64,000 nucleotides of DNA, taken from contig NZ_JH600070.1 of assembly GCF_000245015.1 (NCBI RefSeq), positions 1,050,010 to 1,114,009 on the forward strand, read 5' to 3'. The notes under the pieces were generated by a model. That model was not told the origin of the DNA. It did no database searches and saw nothing but the letters and a program-made list of their open reading frames with translations. The translations under genes were made by a program, and so were the position numbers. This document shows, piece by piece, positions 28,293-39,167 of the stretch (the stretch's first letter is position 1; each line of letters begins with the position of its first letter). This stretch comes from Beggiatoa alba B18LD (GTDB taxonomy: Bacteria > Pseudomonadota > Gammaproteobacteria > Beggiatoales > Beggiatoaceae).

Positions 28293-28823
28293 ATGAAACC
28301 AATCCAAAAAATAGTGAGAGGCATTGACTCATTCAGTGAATGGACGGGTATTGTCACTGCGTGGTTAATCCTCTTGATGGTTTTGACCATTGTTTATGAT
28401 GTATTTATGCGAGCAATGTTTAATCAAGGCTCTGTGATGTTGCAGGAATTGCAATGGCACTTGTTTGCTATTGCATTTCTGCTGGGTTCTGCTTATACCC
28501 TTAAATATGATGATCATGTCCGTGTCGATATTATTTATCGTAGCCGTTGGGTGAGTCCTAAAGCGCGGGCATGGATTGATTTATTAGGGAGTGTATTTTT
28601 CCTGATTCCCTTTAGCATTTTAATCGTTTATAGCTCTTACGATTTTGTTTATAACGCTTATGCCTTTCAAGAAGGTTCACCCGACGCTGGGGGGTTGCCT
28701 TATCGTTTTGTGCTGAAAGCAGCGTTACCACTCTGTTTTATTTTCTTAATTTTACAGGGTATTGCTGATGCATTGCGTCAAATAATGAGGATTGTAGGTC
28801 AACCGATAGAGGAGCATCCATAA
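28293..28823 (+). CDS. dctQ: TRAP transporter small permease (DctQ-like)
   Basis: The 176-aa protein has four membrane helices and the family pattern MVLTIVYDVFMRAMF in helix 1 and LQELQWHLFAIAFLLGSAYTL in helix 2. DctQ couples with DctM to form the Na+-driven permease for organic acids such as C4-dicarboxylates. The frame extends to a GTG at 28248, but the ATG at 28293 fits the family N terminus. The stop overlaps dctM (TAATG). The substrate-binding gene dctP is not adjacent, so the substrate cannot be inferred. Confidence 0.88.
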   Translation: MKPIQKIVRGIDSFSEWTGIVTAWLILLMVLTIVYDVFMRAMFNQGSVMLQELQWHLFAIAFLLGSAYTLKYDDHVRVDIIYRSRWVSPKARAWIDLLGSVFFLIPFSILIVYSSYDFVYNAYAFQEGSPDAGGLPYRFVLKAALPLCFIFLILQGIADALRQIMRIVGQPIEEHP

Positions 28824-30160
28824 TGGACTTTGTTAGCATGGACGTTTGGGCATTGATTATGTTTGCTGTCCTCATGTTTACCTTGTTATTAGGATATCCC
28901 GTTGCATTTACCCTAGGTGCAATTGCATTATTGTTTGGTTTAACTTTTTTAGGCATAGGCTTTTTAAATTTGTTACCCCTGCGGATTTGGGGGATTATGA
29001 CAAATTTCACCTTGTTAGCTGTCCCTTTATTTATTTTTATGGGAATAGTGCTAGAAAAGTCGGGACTTGCTGAAGATTTATTAGAAACTATGGGCTTGCT
29101 GTTCGGTAAACTTCGCGGTGGCTTGGCGATTTCTGTCATTTTCGTTGGGGCTTTATTAGCGGCAACAACGGGGGTGGTCGGTGCGACGGTGGTAACAATG
29201 GGCATTATTGCCTTGCCTGCGATGTTAAAGAATAACTATTCTGCGGTATTAGCTACTGGAACGATTGCCGCCTCGGGGACTTTAGGGCAAATCATTCCCC
29301 CCAGTGTGATTTTAATTTTATTGGGGGATGTGATGGGTGTTCCTGTTGGGCGTTTATTTATTGGGGCAGTCATACCCGGTTTACTGTTGGTATTGATTTA
29401 TCTGCTTTATGTGGTTTTTGTTGCGTGGCGTTATCCTAGTAGCGCGCCTGCTTTAGCAACGGAAGCACATCGTTGGGATTGGCTGTTTTTTAGAAAATTG
29501 GTTAAAAGTGTCTTTCCTGTTCTTTTTCTAATTTTAGGGGTGTTAGGCTCTATTTTCTTTGGGGTTGCTTCGCCGACCGAGTCCGCCGCGATTGGGGCAA
29601 TTTTTGCGTTGATATTAGCAGCGGTTCATAGACGCTTGAGTTTACGGAATTTATTAGATGCAATGCAACACACGCTCCGTTTAACCAGCATGGTATTTTT
29701 AATTTTAATCGGGGCAACCGCTTTCGGTTTAGTGTTTAAAGGGATGGGCGGGGATCAATTGGTTCATCACATTTTTACCAATTTACCGGGGGGAATGTGG
29801 GGATTTTTAGCGGTGTCTATGCTGATTATCTTCTTATTAGGTTTTTTCTTAGACTTTTTAGAGATTTGTTTTATTGTTGTACCGATTGTGACACCCATTG
29901 CAGCACATTTTGGCATTGATTTATTATGGTTTGCCATTTTAATTGCCGTCAATTTACAAACGTCGTTTTTAACGCCACCGTTTGGATTTTCTCTATTTTA
30001 TTTAAAAGCTGTTGCACCACCGACAATACGTATTAGTATGATTTATTTAGGCATTATTCCATTTGTTATCCTACAGCTTTTAGTCTTATCGTTAATGCTG
30101 GCTTTTCCTCAAGTGACTTTATGGCTACCTAACTTTATGGATCAGTTACAGGGTTATTAA
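28823..30160 (+). CDS. dctM: TRAP transporter large permease (DctM-like)
   Basis: The 445-aa protein is almost entirely hydrophobic with about 12 helices. It shows DctM hallmarks: VPLFIFMGIVLEKSG, GATVVTMGIIALPAM, ASGTLGQIIPPSV, ASPTESAAIGA and FLTPPFGFSLFYLK. It forms the ion- and substrate-translocating subunit with DctQ, encoded in the overlapping upstream gene. A terminator hairpin follows. Confidence 0.95.
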   Translation: MDFVSMDVWALIMFAVLMFTLLLGYPVAFTLGAIALLFGLTFLGIGFLNLLPLRIWGIMTNFTLLAVPLFIFMGIVLEKSGLAEDLLETMGLLFGKLRGGLAISVIFVGALLAATTGVVGATVVTMGIIALPAMLKNNYSAVLATGTIAASGTLGQIIPPSVILILLGDVMGVPVGRLFIGAVIPGLLLVLIYLLYVVFVAWRYPSSAPALATEAHRWDWLFFRKLVKSVFPVLFLILGVLGSIFFGVASPTESAAIGAIFALILAAVHRRLSLRNLLDAMQHTLRLTSMVFLILIGATAFGLVFKGMGGDQLVHHIFTNLPGGMWGFLAVSMLIIFLLGFFLDFLEICFIVVPIVTPIAAHFGIDLLWFAILIAVNLQTSFLTPPFGFSLFYLKAVAPPTIRISMIYLGIIPFVILQLLVLSLMLAFPQVTLWLPNFMDQLQGY

Positions 30161-30190
30161 TCTGCGTTCTGTGAAAAAAGATTGTTTTAG

Positions 30191-30230
30191 AACTGGCAGT
30201 CTTCAAAAGATTGCCAGTTTTATTTTTAGC
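30191..30230 (+). terminator. Rho-independent terminator of dctQM
   Basis: A 13-bp stem (AACTGGCAGTCTT / AAGATTGCCAGTT, one G-T) is followed by TTTATTTTT. It lies between convergent genes and may also slow transcription from the Nudix gene on the other strand. Confidence 0.8.
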
Positions 30231-30233
30231 GAG

Positions 30234-30854
30234 TTAAGCCACTTGCCAACGTTGTTTAACCATCGCTTTGTGTAGTGCTAGCCATTGCAGGGCAATAATA
30301 GCGGGAGAGGAGCAAATTATGCCTTTATCGATAAGGGCTAAGGCTTCATCTAAGGTTACGACGTGTACTTGAATATCTTCGTTTTCTTCTGCAAGCCCAT
30401 AAATGCCCCCCACAGTGCTTGCATCGACTCGCCCACAGTAAAGTTGACAGGTTTCAGTCGTCCCCCCTGGGCTGAGTAATACTTTATGCAAGGGTATCAA
30501 ATCAGTGACGCGACAGCCTGCTTCTTCTTCTGCTTCTCGGTGAGCGACTTCAATCGGGGTTTCTTCAGGTTCAATAATGCCTGCAATGATTTCCCATAAC
30601 CATGATTGTTCTGGGTTTTCTAAGCTTAACGCACCTGCACGAAATTGTTCAACTAAAACAACTTGTTCCCGAATAGGGTCGTAAGGTAGTAATGCAACTG
30701 CATGACCGCGTTCAAACACTTCGCGGGACATTTCACCGCTCCAACCGCCACGAAATAGGGTATGGCGTAGGTGATATTTAACAATTTTAAAGTAACCGTT
30801 ATAAGCAAGAATTTTATCAACTAATTCTATTTTTTTAGGATAGGGAGGCGACAC
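30234..30854 (-). CDS. nudF: ADP-ribose pyrophosphatase, Nudix family
   Basis: The 206-aa protein matches the ADP-ribose diphosphatase branch: hydrolysis of ADP-ribose to AMP and ribose 5-phosphate. The Nudix box is GIIEPEETPIEVAHREAEEE followed by AGCRV, preceded by WLWEIIAG and followed by LSPGGTTE, where downstream residues are typical of NudF. The gene lies downstream of a small exported peptide gene, separated by a hairpin. Confidence 0.9.
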   Translation of the reverse strand: MSPPYPKKIELVDKILAYNGYFKIVKYHLRHTLFRGGWSGEMSREVFERGHAVALLPYDPIREQVVLVEQFRAGALSLENPEQSWLWEIIAGIIEPEETPIEVAHREAEEEAGCRVTDLIPLHKVLLSPGGTTETCQLYCGRVDASTVGGIYGLAEENEDIQVHVVTLDEALALIDKGIICSSPAIIALQWLALHKAMVKQRWQVA

Positions 30855-30920
30855 AGAGGAGTTCCTAATAGAAAAAAGTAGGTTGGGGAAATCGCGGATA
30901 TGAGCGTCAGGATTAAATGA

Positions 30921-30940
30921 GGAGGGAAGCGATTCCCTCC
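30921..30940. terminator. Hairpin between the peptide gene and nudF
   Basis: The perfect stem GGAGGGAA/TTCCCTCC has a 4-base loop and lies 19 bases beyond the stop of the peptide gene at 30959. The T-run on the minus strand is poor (TCATTTAAT), so it may attenuate rather than end transcription. Confidence 0.45.
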
Positions 30941-30958
30941 TGTTTGTACAGCGGAAGA

Positions 30959-31108
30959 TTATTCGGGGTCTTTCTTGTCAACATCACCACAAGCAATAAT
31001 GGGGGCATCTGTTTGAATCATGCCGACAGGGGCGGTTTGAGCAAAGGTGCTCATGCTGGCAAATAAGGCAGTAATAAACGCAAAACCTAAAACAGATTTC
31101 ATCAACAT
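30959..31108 (-). CDS. Small exported peptide, 49 aa, unknown function
   Basis: The frame starts ATG at 31108, with GAAGG about 8 bases upstream on the minus strand, and ends TAA at 30959-30961. The translation begins MLMKSVLGFAFITALF and ASMSTFA is a clear signal-peptidase site near residue 23. The mature peptide is only about 26 residues, QTAPVGMIQTDAPIIACGDV then DKKDPE, with one Cys and an acidic end. A ribosome site, a signal peptide and a downstream hairpin support a real gene. I do not recognise the family. Confidence 0.65.
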   Translation of the reverse strand: MLMKSVLGFAFITALFASMSTFAQTAPVGMIQTDAPIIACGDVDKKDPE

Positions 31109-31192
31109 AGTTATGTACCTTCAGAATGTGTAAGAGTAGAAAGGTAAGTAAATAATAGGTGTCAATTTAAGCGTTTTCAAGTTGTTGTGAAT

Positions 31193-31288
31193 TATAGTAA
31201 CCGTACCATAAAAGTGATTTAAATTTAGGACTAGCAGTTCTGTGAGGACTACCAGCCATCTATATTGTTTTATAGTACGTTTACTATA
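31193..31288. repeat. Palindromic intergenic repeat (family A), complete copy
   Basis: The 96-bp element begins TATAGTAACCGTACCATAAA and ends TTTATAGTACGTTTACTATA, imperfect terminal inverted repeats matching at 18 of 20 positions. The centre, GGACTAGCAGTTC TGTGA GGACTACCAGCC, is a degenerate version of the palindrome at 53399. No coding sequence is inside. Confidence 0.75.
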
Positions 31289-31295
31289 TTGATAG

Positions 31296-31460
31296 TAACC
31301 TGAGTTCGGCGAGTTTCTTTTAAAAAGACAACAGCTTGTCTGAATCAGAATTCACAGAATTTTCAGAATTAGCAGAATTAAAAAGCGTGATTCACCTTAA
31401 CTTTTTGGTTTGAGGGTTTTAAATCCTGTTAATCCTGAAAATCCTGATTCAGACAATGTT
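31296..31460. repeat. Inverted family C tail plus family B tracts
   Basis: AACCTGAGTTCGGCGAGTTT (inverted tail) leads through GACAACAGCTTGTC, a small palindrome, into CAGAATT units (31333-31380). After a TTGAGGGTTTTAAA spacer come ATCCTG units (31420-31450) ending GATTCAGACAA. Confidence 0.65.
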
Positions 31461-31540
31461 TTAATCTTGTCTGGTGAATCCCGATGAAAAACAAGAGAAT
31501 AATCTCTGCCAGTCCTTCAAACCTTTTCGCGTGTTCCAAC

Positions 31541-33595
<2,055 letters not shown>

Positions 33596-33630
33596 TTAAA
33601 ACAAACAGCGCGGGCGTAATCTGCGGTTAA

Positions 33631-33724
33631 ACGCGCATCCCTCCGCTGGTACTAACCAGTTCAGGTTCAAAGGGTCTTTCTCAGTTTTTAGCCTGTTAGT
33701 CGGTTGCTAAAAACACCCCTAGCC
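33631..33724 (-). promoter_or_regulatory. TPP riboswitch (thi box) controlling thiC
   Basis: Read on the minus strand the RNA contains GGGGTG near its start, ACTGAGA, CCCTTTGAACCTGAACTGG, TTAGTACCAGCGGAGGGA. These are the conserved P2-P5 elements of the TPP aptamer. It lies about 50 bases before the thiC start, so control at translation initiation is plausible. A variable P3 arm (GACTAACAGGC) is visible. Confidence 0.93.
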
Positions 33725-34098
33725 GTTTTTGACAGTATTTTGACTATCTCAGTGAGATAGTAGCATTACATGCTTGGCTAAAACATCTTTATTGATGGTG
33801 AGTGGTATGGAAAAAAGGCGATGTTAATCTGAATTAATGGGTTTATGAGAAAGCATGTTGTGTTGTGCAAGCAACAAAACTGTCAAGTTTCTATGTCACA
33901 ATTGAAGGTGTTTTATCTTGGGCTTCTGTGCGTCTGTGTGAGTATTTCAGCTTTTTTATAAAAACTGCTTGTTTTTTACAGTAAGTATTGAGAGTTATTA
34001 AGTATTCACACGCTGTACAGCTTGTTTAATTCTATGAAAAACCTGACTAATTTTAGGGGTGTAACATTGTTGTCATAATTCAACAATAAAATCATTTT
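33725..34098. other. Intergenic region between the thiC leader and pstC
   Basis: These 374 bases must hold divergent promoters for thiC (minus) and pstC (plus). No gene is seen. A weak Pho-box-like sequence lies at 33880. Confidence 0.45.
33880..33899 (+). promoter_or_regulatory. Possible degenerate Pho box upstream of the pst genes
   Basis: CTGTCAAGTTTCTATGTCAC resembles two CTGTCA half-sites, but the spacing is 13 rather than 11 bases and it lies 200 bp before pstC. The operon type makes PhoB control likely; this particular site is uncertain. Confidence 0.25.
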
Positions 34099-36384
34099 AT
34101 GAATACTACTGCATCCAATAATCCCTCTGTTACTTCCTTATTTGATAACCCCAGCACTGAGCGTTTACATCGGTGGCGACGGCTAAAAGACCGAATTGCC
34201 CATCATAGTATGACGATTGGTGGCTCGGGCGTTATTATTGCCGTTGTCCTCATTTTCTTTTATCTCTTATATGTGGTTTTTCCGCTGTTATTACCTGCTC
34301 AAATGGAAGCCGTAAAACAGTATGCGTTGCCTGTCGCTGACGCAGGAAAAAGTCTGTATATCATGACGGAAGAGCGTGGGGAAATTGGTGTCCGTTATAC
34401 TGCATCAGGTCAGGTCGTTTTCTTTGATGTTGCATCAGGTCAGCATTTACAAACGCAAACAATTAGTTTGCCCGAAGGGGTTAGCGTTACGAGCTTTAAT
34501 AAAGCCGATTTTACCAGTAATGCGGTGATATTTGGTTTAAGTAACGGTCAAGCGATTGTGACACAAGCCGCTTTTGGTATTTCATTTGGGGCTAATAATG
34601 CACGCAGTGTTGAGACGACTTTAAAATATCCCATGGGACAAGCCCCCATTGTTATTGATACACAGGGGAAACCTTTATCTAAAGTAGCCGTACAGGTCGG
34701 TTCGGATGCGAATACGATTGCCGCAGTGACTGAGGATAATCGCTTAGTCTTAGCGGGGGTTACTAAGCAAAAGAATTTTATGACGGACGAGGAAACTTTA
34801 CAAAGTGTGACAGGTGAAGTTGCCTTATCGCAAATGGGCAAAGCCACGCATTTATTGATTGATAAAGAACAGCGGGTTGCTTATTTAGCGGATGAAAAAG
34901 GGGAGATTCTGCGCGTTAATATCGTTGAGAAAACTGCCCCTGTGATTGAACAGAGTATTAATGCGTTAGAGCCTAATATCACGTTAACCGCACTTGCTTT
35001 TTTAAATGGGGATATTTCTTTGCTTGTTGGGGATTCTTCTGGACGCATTACCCAGTGGTTTCCTGTACGTAATGAAAAAAACGAGTCTGTTTTAACCCGT
35101 ATTCGTTCATTTCATGAGCAACGCACCCCTATCACCAGTATTGATATTGAGCAACGGCGCAAAGGCTTTATTGCTGCGGATAAAGATGGCTATGTTGGCG
35201 TTTATTACACAACCTCTGAACGGGTATTGAAAGTTGAAAAAGTCAGCGATAGCCCCTTACAACAAGTTGCCTTGTCACCACGTGGCGAGGTTATTGTTGC
35301 AGAAAATGAAAAAGGGAATATCAGTGTTTGGCATTTAGAAAATCCGCACCCTGAATCTTCTATGCACGCACTGTGGGAAAAGGTTTGGTATGAAAGTTAT
35401 TCCACGCCTGCCTATACATGGCAATCGACATCAGCAACTAATGATTTTGAATCTAAATTCAGTTTAGTACCTTTAGTTTTTGGGACATTAAAAGCCGCTT
35501 TCTACGCGCTTATTGTTGCGATTCCTTTATCCATCCTCGGCGCGATATATGCCGCTTATTTTATGTCGCCTGCGATGCGTACAGTAGTTAAACCCACTAT
35601 CGAAATTATGGAAGCCTTACCAACGGTTATTCTTGGCTTCTTAGCAGGTTTATTGCTCGCTCCCTTTGTAGAAAGTAATTTACCGGGTGTATTAATGCTC
35701 TTGTTCTTCCTGCCGATTGGGGTCTTACTCGCCGCTTATACATGGCATATTCTGCCTAAATCCTTTACTGAGCGTGTCCCTGAAGGCTGGCAAGCGGGTT
35801 TATTAATTCCCGTTATTCTCTTCATTGGCTGGCTCTCTTTTGCCTTAACCCATCCTGTAGAAGCCTTGTTCTTTGCTGGCGATATGCCGCACTGGTTAAC
35901 ACAACACGGTATCGGTTTTGACCAACGTAACGCGCTGGTTGTCGGTATTGCGATGGGATTAGCGGTGATTCCTAATATTTTCTCGATTGCTGAAGATGCC
36001 ATTTTTAGCGTTCCTAAACATTTAACCTCTGGTTCATTAGCCTTAGGGGCAACGCCTTGGCAAACCTTAACCCGTGTTGTCATTCTCACTGCCAGTCCAG
36101 GAATTTTCTCCGCCATTATGATAGGTGTTGGACGTGCGGTGGGGGAAACCATGATTGTATTAATGGCAACAGGGAACACGCCTGTGATGGATTTCAGTAT
36201 TTTCCAAGGGTTGCGTACTTTATCAGCGAATATTGCTGTTGAATTACCTGAATCAGAAGTGAATAGCACGCACTATCGAATTTTATTCCTCGCGGCATTA
36301 TTCCTGTTTTTAGTCACCTTCTTCTTTAATACCGCTGCTGAAATAGTACGCCATCGTTTACGTAAAAAGTACAGCTCGCTGTAA
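34099..36384 (+). CDS. pstC: Phosphate ABC transporter permease PstC, long form
   Basis: PstC is one of two membrane subunits of the high-affinity phosphate importer. The 761-aa protein is much longer than E. coli PstC (about 320 aa). After one N-terminal helix (about 38-65) comes a roughly 380-residue extracytoplasmic domain with repeated beta-propeller-like strands (SGRITQWF, DGYVGVYY, KGNISVWHL). The permease domain follows (about 455-755), with EALPTVILGFLAGL and the EAA-like loop SLALGATPWQTLTRVVI. Long PstC forms exist in other proteobacteria such as pseudomonads. A 141-bp gap containing a strong hairpin separates it from pstA. Confidence 0.92.
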   Translation: MNTTASNNPSVTSLFDNPSTERLHRWRRLKDRIAHHSMTIGGSGVIIAVVLIFFYLLYVVFPLLLPAQMEAVKQYALPVADAGKSLYIMTEERGEIGVRYTASGQVVFFDVASGQHLQTQTISLPEGVSVTSFNKADFTSNAVIFGLSNGQAIVTQAAFGISFGANNARSVETTLKYPMGQAPIVIDTQGKPLSKVAVQVGSDANTIAAVTEDNRLVLAGVTKQKNFMTDEETLQSVTGEVALSQMGKATHLLIDKEQRVAYLADEKGEILRVNIVEKTAPVIEQSINALEPNITLTALAFLNGDISLLVGDSSGRITQWFPVRNEKNESVLTRIRSFHEQRTPITSIDIEQRRKGFIAADKDGYVGVYYTTSERVLKVEKVSDSPLQQVALSPRGEVIVAENEKGNISVWHLENPHPESSMHALWEKVWYESYSTPAYTWQSTSATNDFESKFSLVPLVFGTLKAAFYALIVAIPLSILGAIYAAYFMSPAMRTVVKPTIEIMEALPTVILGFLAGLLLAPFVESNLPGVLMLLFFLPIGVLLAAYTWHILPKSFTERVPEGWQAGLLIPVILFIGWLSFALTHPVEALFFAGDMPHWLTQHGIGFDQRNALVVGIAMGLAVIPNIFSIAEDAIFSVPKHLTSGSLALGATPWQTLTRVVILTASPGIFSAIMIGVGRAVGETMIVLMATGNTPVMDFSIFQGLRTLSANIAVELPESEVNSTHYRILFLAALFLFLVTFFFNTAAEIVRHRLRKKYSSL

Positions 36385-36416
36385 CGCCCTAGTCATGTAG
36401 CATTTGTAGGATGTAA

Positions 36417-36459
36417 CGCAACATAAAACACAGCGATTGATAGGATGTTTTATGTTGCG
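36417..36459. other. Perfect 14-bp inverted repeat between pstC and pstA
   Basis: CGCAACATAAAACA and TGTTTTATGTTGCG pair perfectly around a 15-base loop. There is no T-run after it. Inside an operon such a hairpin could set relative mRNA levels, or be a REP-like mobile palindrome. Confidence 0.6.
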
Positions 36460-36525
36460 ATATAAACCAACACAAACCGCGATGACATAACTGATACTCT
36501 TCAAAATATAACCGATTAGACGCTT

Positions 36526-38181
36526 ATGAAAAACTGGTGGAAAAGTGGTGCCCCTTGGATTTGGCTAACAGCCTCCGCAGTCAGTGTTAGCATCATCGTC
36601 GTGGTGGGCTTATTAATTTTCATTGCCGTGCGTGGCTTAGAGCAATTCTATCCCTCGCCTGTGATGCAAGCCCAATATCAAGAACGTGATGGAACACGCT
36701 ATCGACTGATAGCAGAAGTACGGAGCGAGGAAGAAATTCCTGCGGCTCGTTTGCGCGAATCAGGCTTTAATATCGATGCAAATATCGAATGGGTTGACCG
36801 TTATCTGGTAAAAACAGGTAATCGTGAATTGTTAGGGTTAGATTTCCGTCCCATTTTGGCAATGAATCTCAGTCAAATTGAATATCCACAAGATATTATG
36901 ATTGTTGAACGTTACGAATGGGGCAATTTTTATGGCATGTTGCGTGAAGTTAAAGAAAACGGCAACGTCATTAAATCTGGCGAAGGAGTATGGGCTGAGT
37001 TACAAACCCGCATCCAACGCGCTAACCAATTAGTTACGCAAATTAGTGAGTTAAAAAAGCATAAGATAGGGAAAATTAACTATCGTTTAGAACAACTGCG
37101 TTTAGAAGAACGCCGTTTAGAATTAGCTAACGATAACGACCCCGATAAACACGCTTATATCGCAAAACAACGGGCTGAATATCAAAAAGAATTTGATGGC
37201 ATTATCGCCCAAGTTGCAGAGTTAACCACACAACTCAACCGTGATAGCTTTACCGCAGAAGTCATGGATGGAAAAGTTGTAGAAATCCAATTATCCAAAG
37301 TCGTGCGGGCTTATTTACCCAATGCAATGACCTTTAGCGAAAAATTGAGCTTCTATTTCACGAAAATATGGGAATTTGCCACAGAAGAACCCCGTGAAGC
37401 GAATACCGAAGGCGGTATTTTCCCCGCGATTTTCGGCACGGTTTTAATGGTCTTCATCATGTCTATCTTTGTAACCCCTTTCGGCGTGATTGCGGCAGTT
37501 TATCTCCGCGAATATGCAAAACAAGGCGTTTTGACGCGCATGATACGCATTGCGGTTAATAATTTAGCGGGCGTTCCCTCCATTGTTTATGGTGTATTTG
37601 GTCTAGGCTTCTTCGTCTATATGATGGGTAGCACAATAGATAAAATTTTCTATCCCGAAGCATTACCTGCCCCCACTTTTGGCACAGGTGGCATTCTCTG
37701 GTCAGCGGTGACGCTGGCTATTCTAACGTTACCCGTAGTAATTGTTTCGACAGAAGAAGGCTTATCTCGGATTCCTAGCGCGATTCGTGAAGGCAGTTTA
37801 GCCCTAGGTGCAACCAAAGCAGAAACGTTATGGCGTATTATTCTCCCCATGGCAAGCCCATCTATTATGACGGGTATGATTCTCGCCATTGCTCGGGCAG
37901 CGGGAGAAGTTGCGCCCTTGATGTTGGTCGGTGTAGTAAAACTTGCCCCCACATTACCGATGGATGGCAATTTTCCCTACCTACATTTAGAACGTAAATT
38001 CATGCACTTAGGTTTCCACGTTTATGATGTGGGTTTCCAAAGCCCCAATATTGAAGCGGCTCGTCCTTTAGTGTACACAACCTCCTTACTACTGGTTGCG
38101 GTGATTGTTATTCTTAACTTATCCGCTATCGCTATCCGTAACCGCTTACGGGAAAAATACAAGGCTTTAGAATCAGCTTAA
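36526..38181 (+). CDS. pstA: Phosphate ABC transporter permease PstA, long form
   Basis: The 551-aa protein is the second permease subunit. An N-terminal helix (about 13-37) is followed by an extracytoplasmic region with a coiled coil (about 150-245, rich in E, Q, L and R) and then the permease domain (about 300-545), with GVPSIVYGVFGLGFFVY and the coupling loop SLALGATKAETLWRIILP. E. coli PstA is about 296 aa; the extension parallels that of PstC, suggesting the two extra domains act together. Confidence 0.93.
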   Translation: MKNWWKSGAPWIWLTASAVSVSIIVVVGLLIFIAVRGLEQFYPSPVMQAQYQERDGTRYRLIAEVRSEEEIPAARLRESGFNIDANIEWVDRYLVKTGNRELLGLDFRPILAMNLSQIEYPQDIMIVERYEWGNFYGMLREVKENGNVIKSGEGVWAELQTRIQRANQLVTQISELKKHKIGKINYRLEQLRLEERRLELANDNDPDKHAYIAKQRAEYQKEFDGIIAQVAELTTQLNRDSFTAEVMDGKVVEIQLSKVVRAYLPNAMTFSEKLSFYFTKIWEFATEEPREANTEGGIFPAIFGTVLMVFIMSIFVTPFGVIAAVYLREYAKQGVLTRMIRIAVNNLAGVPSIVYGVFGLGFFVYMMGSTIDKIFYPEALPAPTFGTGGILWSAVTLAILTLPVVIVSTEEGLSRIPSAIREGSLALGATKAETLWRIILPMASPSIMTGMILAIARAAGEVAPLMLVGVVKLAPTLPMDGNFPYLHLERKFMHLGFHVYDVGFQSPNIEAARPLVYTTSLLLVAVIVILNLSAIAIRNRLREKYKALESA

Positions 38182-38241
38182 ATTTAAACCTGTTCTCGTA
38201 CTCACGGGGCGAGAACACGCCCCACACGGAGAATAGAACAC

Positions 38242-39096
38242 ATGCAGGATTTAGAACCAATGACCCAAGCTAATACGATTACGCACGGATTTGATATCGC
38301 TTCACTCGGACGCGGTGAGCCTACGCTCAATTTAGAACAAGAAGATATTTGTTTAGAAACAAAAGACTTCAATTTATTCTATGGCACAAAACAAGCCTTA
38401 AAAACTATCAATATGAAAATTCCCCGTAAACGGGTGACGGCTTATATTGGACCTAGCGGATGCGGTAAATCGACCTTATTGCGTTGCTTTAATCGCATGA
38501 ATGACCTTGTTGATAGCGTTAATGTCAAAGGCGAAGTTTTATTAGATGGTAAAGATATTTTCCATCCCTCTGTTAATGTCGCTGATTTACGTCGTCGGGT
38601 TGGCATGGTTTTCCAAAAACCCAACCCCTTCCCCAAATCCATTTACGAAAACGTTGCCTATGGATTACGTTTACAAGGGATTAATAACCGCCGCGTTCTT
38701 GATGAAGTCGTAGAAAAATCCTTACGCGGTGCGGCACTGTGGGAAGAAGTGAAAGACCGTTTACACGAAAATGCGTTAGGGATGTCAGGCGGACAACAAC
38801 AACGTTTAGTCATTGCTCGCGCTATTGCGATTGAACCTGAAGTGTTGCTTTTAGACGAACCTGCATCAGCACTCGACCCCATTTCAACCCTTAAAATTGA
38901 AGAACTGATTAGCGAATTAAAATACAAATACACCATCGTGATTGTGACTCACAACATGCAACAAGCCGCACGGGTTTCTGACTACACGGCATTTATGTAT
39001 CTAGGCGAATTGATTGAATTTGGCGATACCAGCACCCTATTCACCAATCCCAAAGAAAAACAAACAGAAGACTATATTACAGGACGTTATGGCTAA
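38242..39096 (+). CDS. pstB: Phosphate ABC transporter ATP-binding protein PstB
   Basis: The 284-aa ATPase powers phosphate import. Walker [13 protein letters not shown] signature MSGGQQQRL, Walker [14 protein letters not shown], and the His switch VTHNM are intact. It is longer than E. coli PstB by about 27 residues at the N terminus. A CGGAGA site precedes the ATG. The 60-bp gap after pstA holds a small GTTCTCG/CGAGAAC hairpin. Confidence 0.97.
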   Translation: MQDLEPMTQANTITHGFDIASLGRGEPTLNLEQEDICLETKDFNLFYGTKQALKTINMKIPRKRVTAYIGPSGCGKSTLLRCFNRMNDLVDSVNVKGEVLLDGKDIFHPSVNVADLRRRVGMVFQKPNPFPKSIYENVAYGLRLQGINNRRVLDEVVEKSLRGAALWEEVKDRLHENALGMSGGQQQRLVIARAIAIEPEVLLLDEPASALDPISTLKIEELISELKYKYTIVIVTHNMQQAARVSDYTAFMYLGELIEFGDTSTLFTNPKEKQTEDYITGRYG

Positions 39097-39167
39097 ACAG
39101 GCAGACAAAATGCTTGCCAAGTACTAGCATGACGGAATAGCACAGCCTTAATTTTCGGAGTCAAAAC

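Noticed and set aside
31193-31288. Family A element as an insertion sequence
   Set aside because: It is under 100 bp and has no coding capacity; at most a non-autonomous element.
33880-33899. Confident Pho box
   Set aside because: Half-site spacing is off by two bases and the distance to pstC is large; kept only as a low-confidence site.
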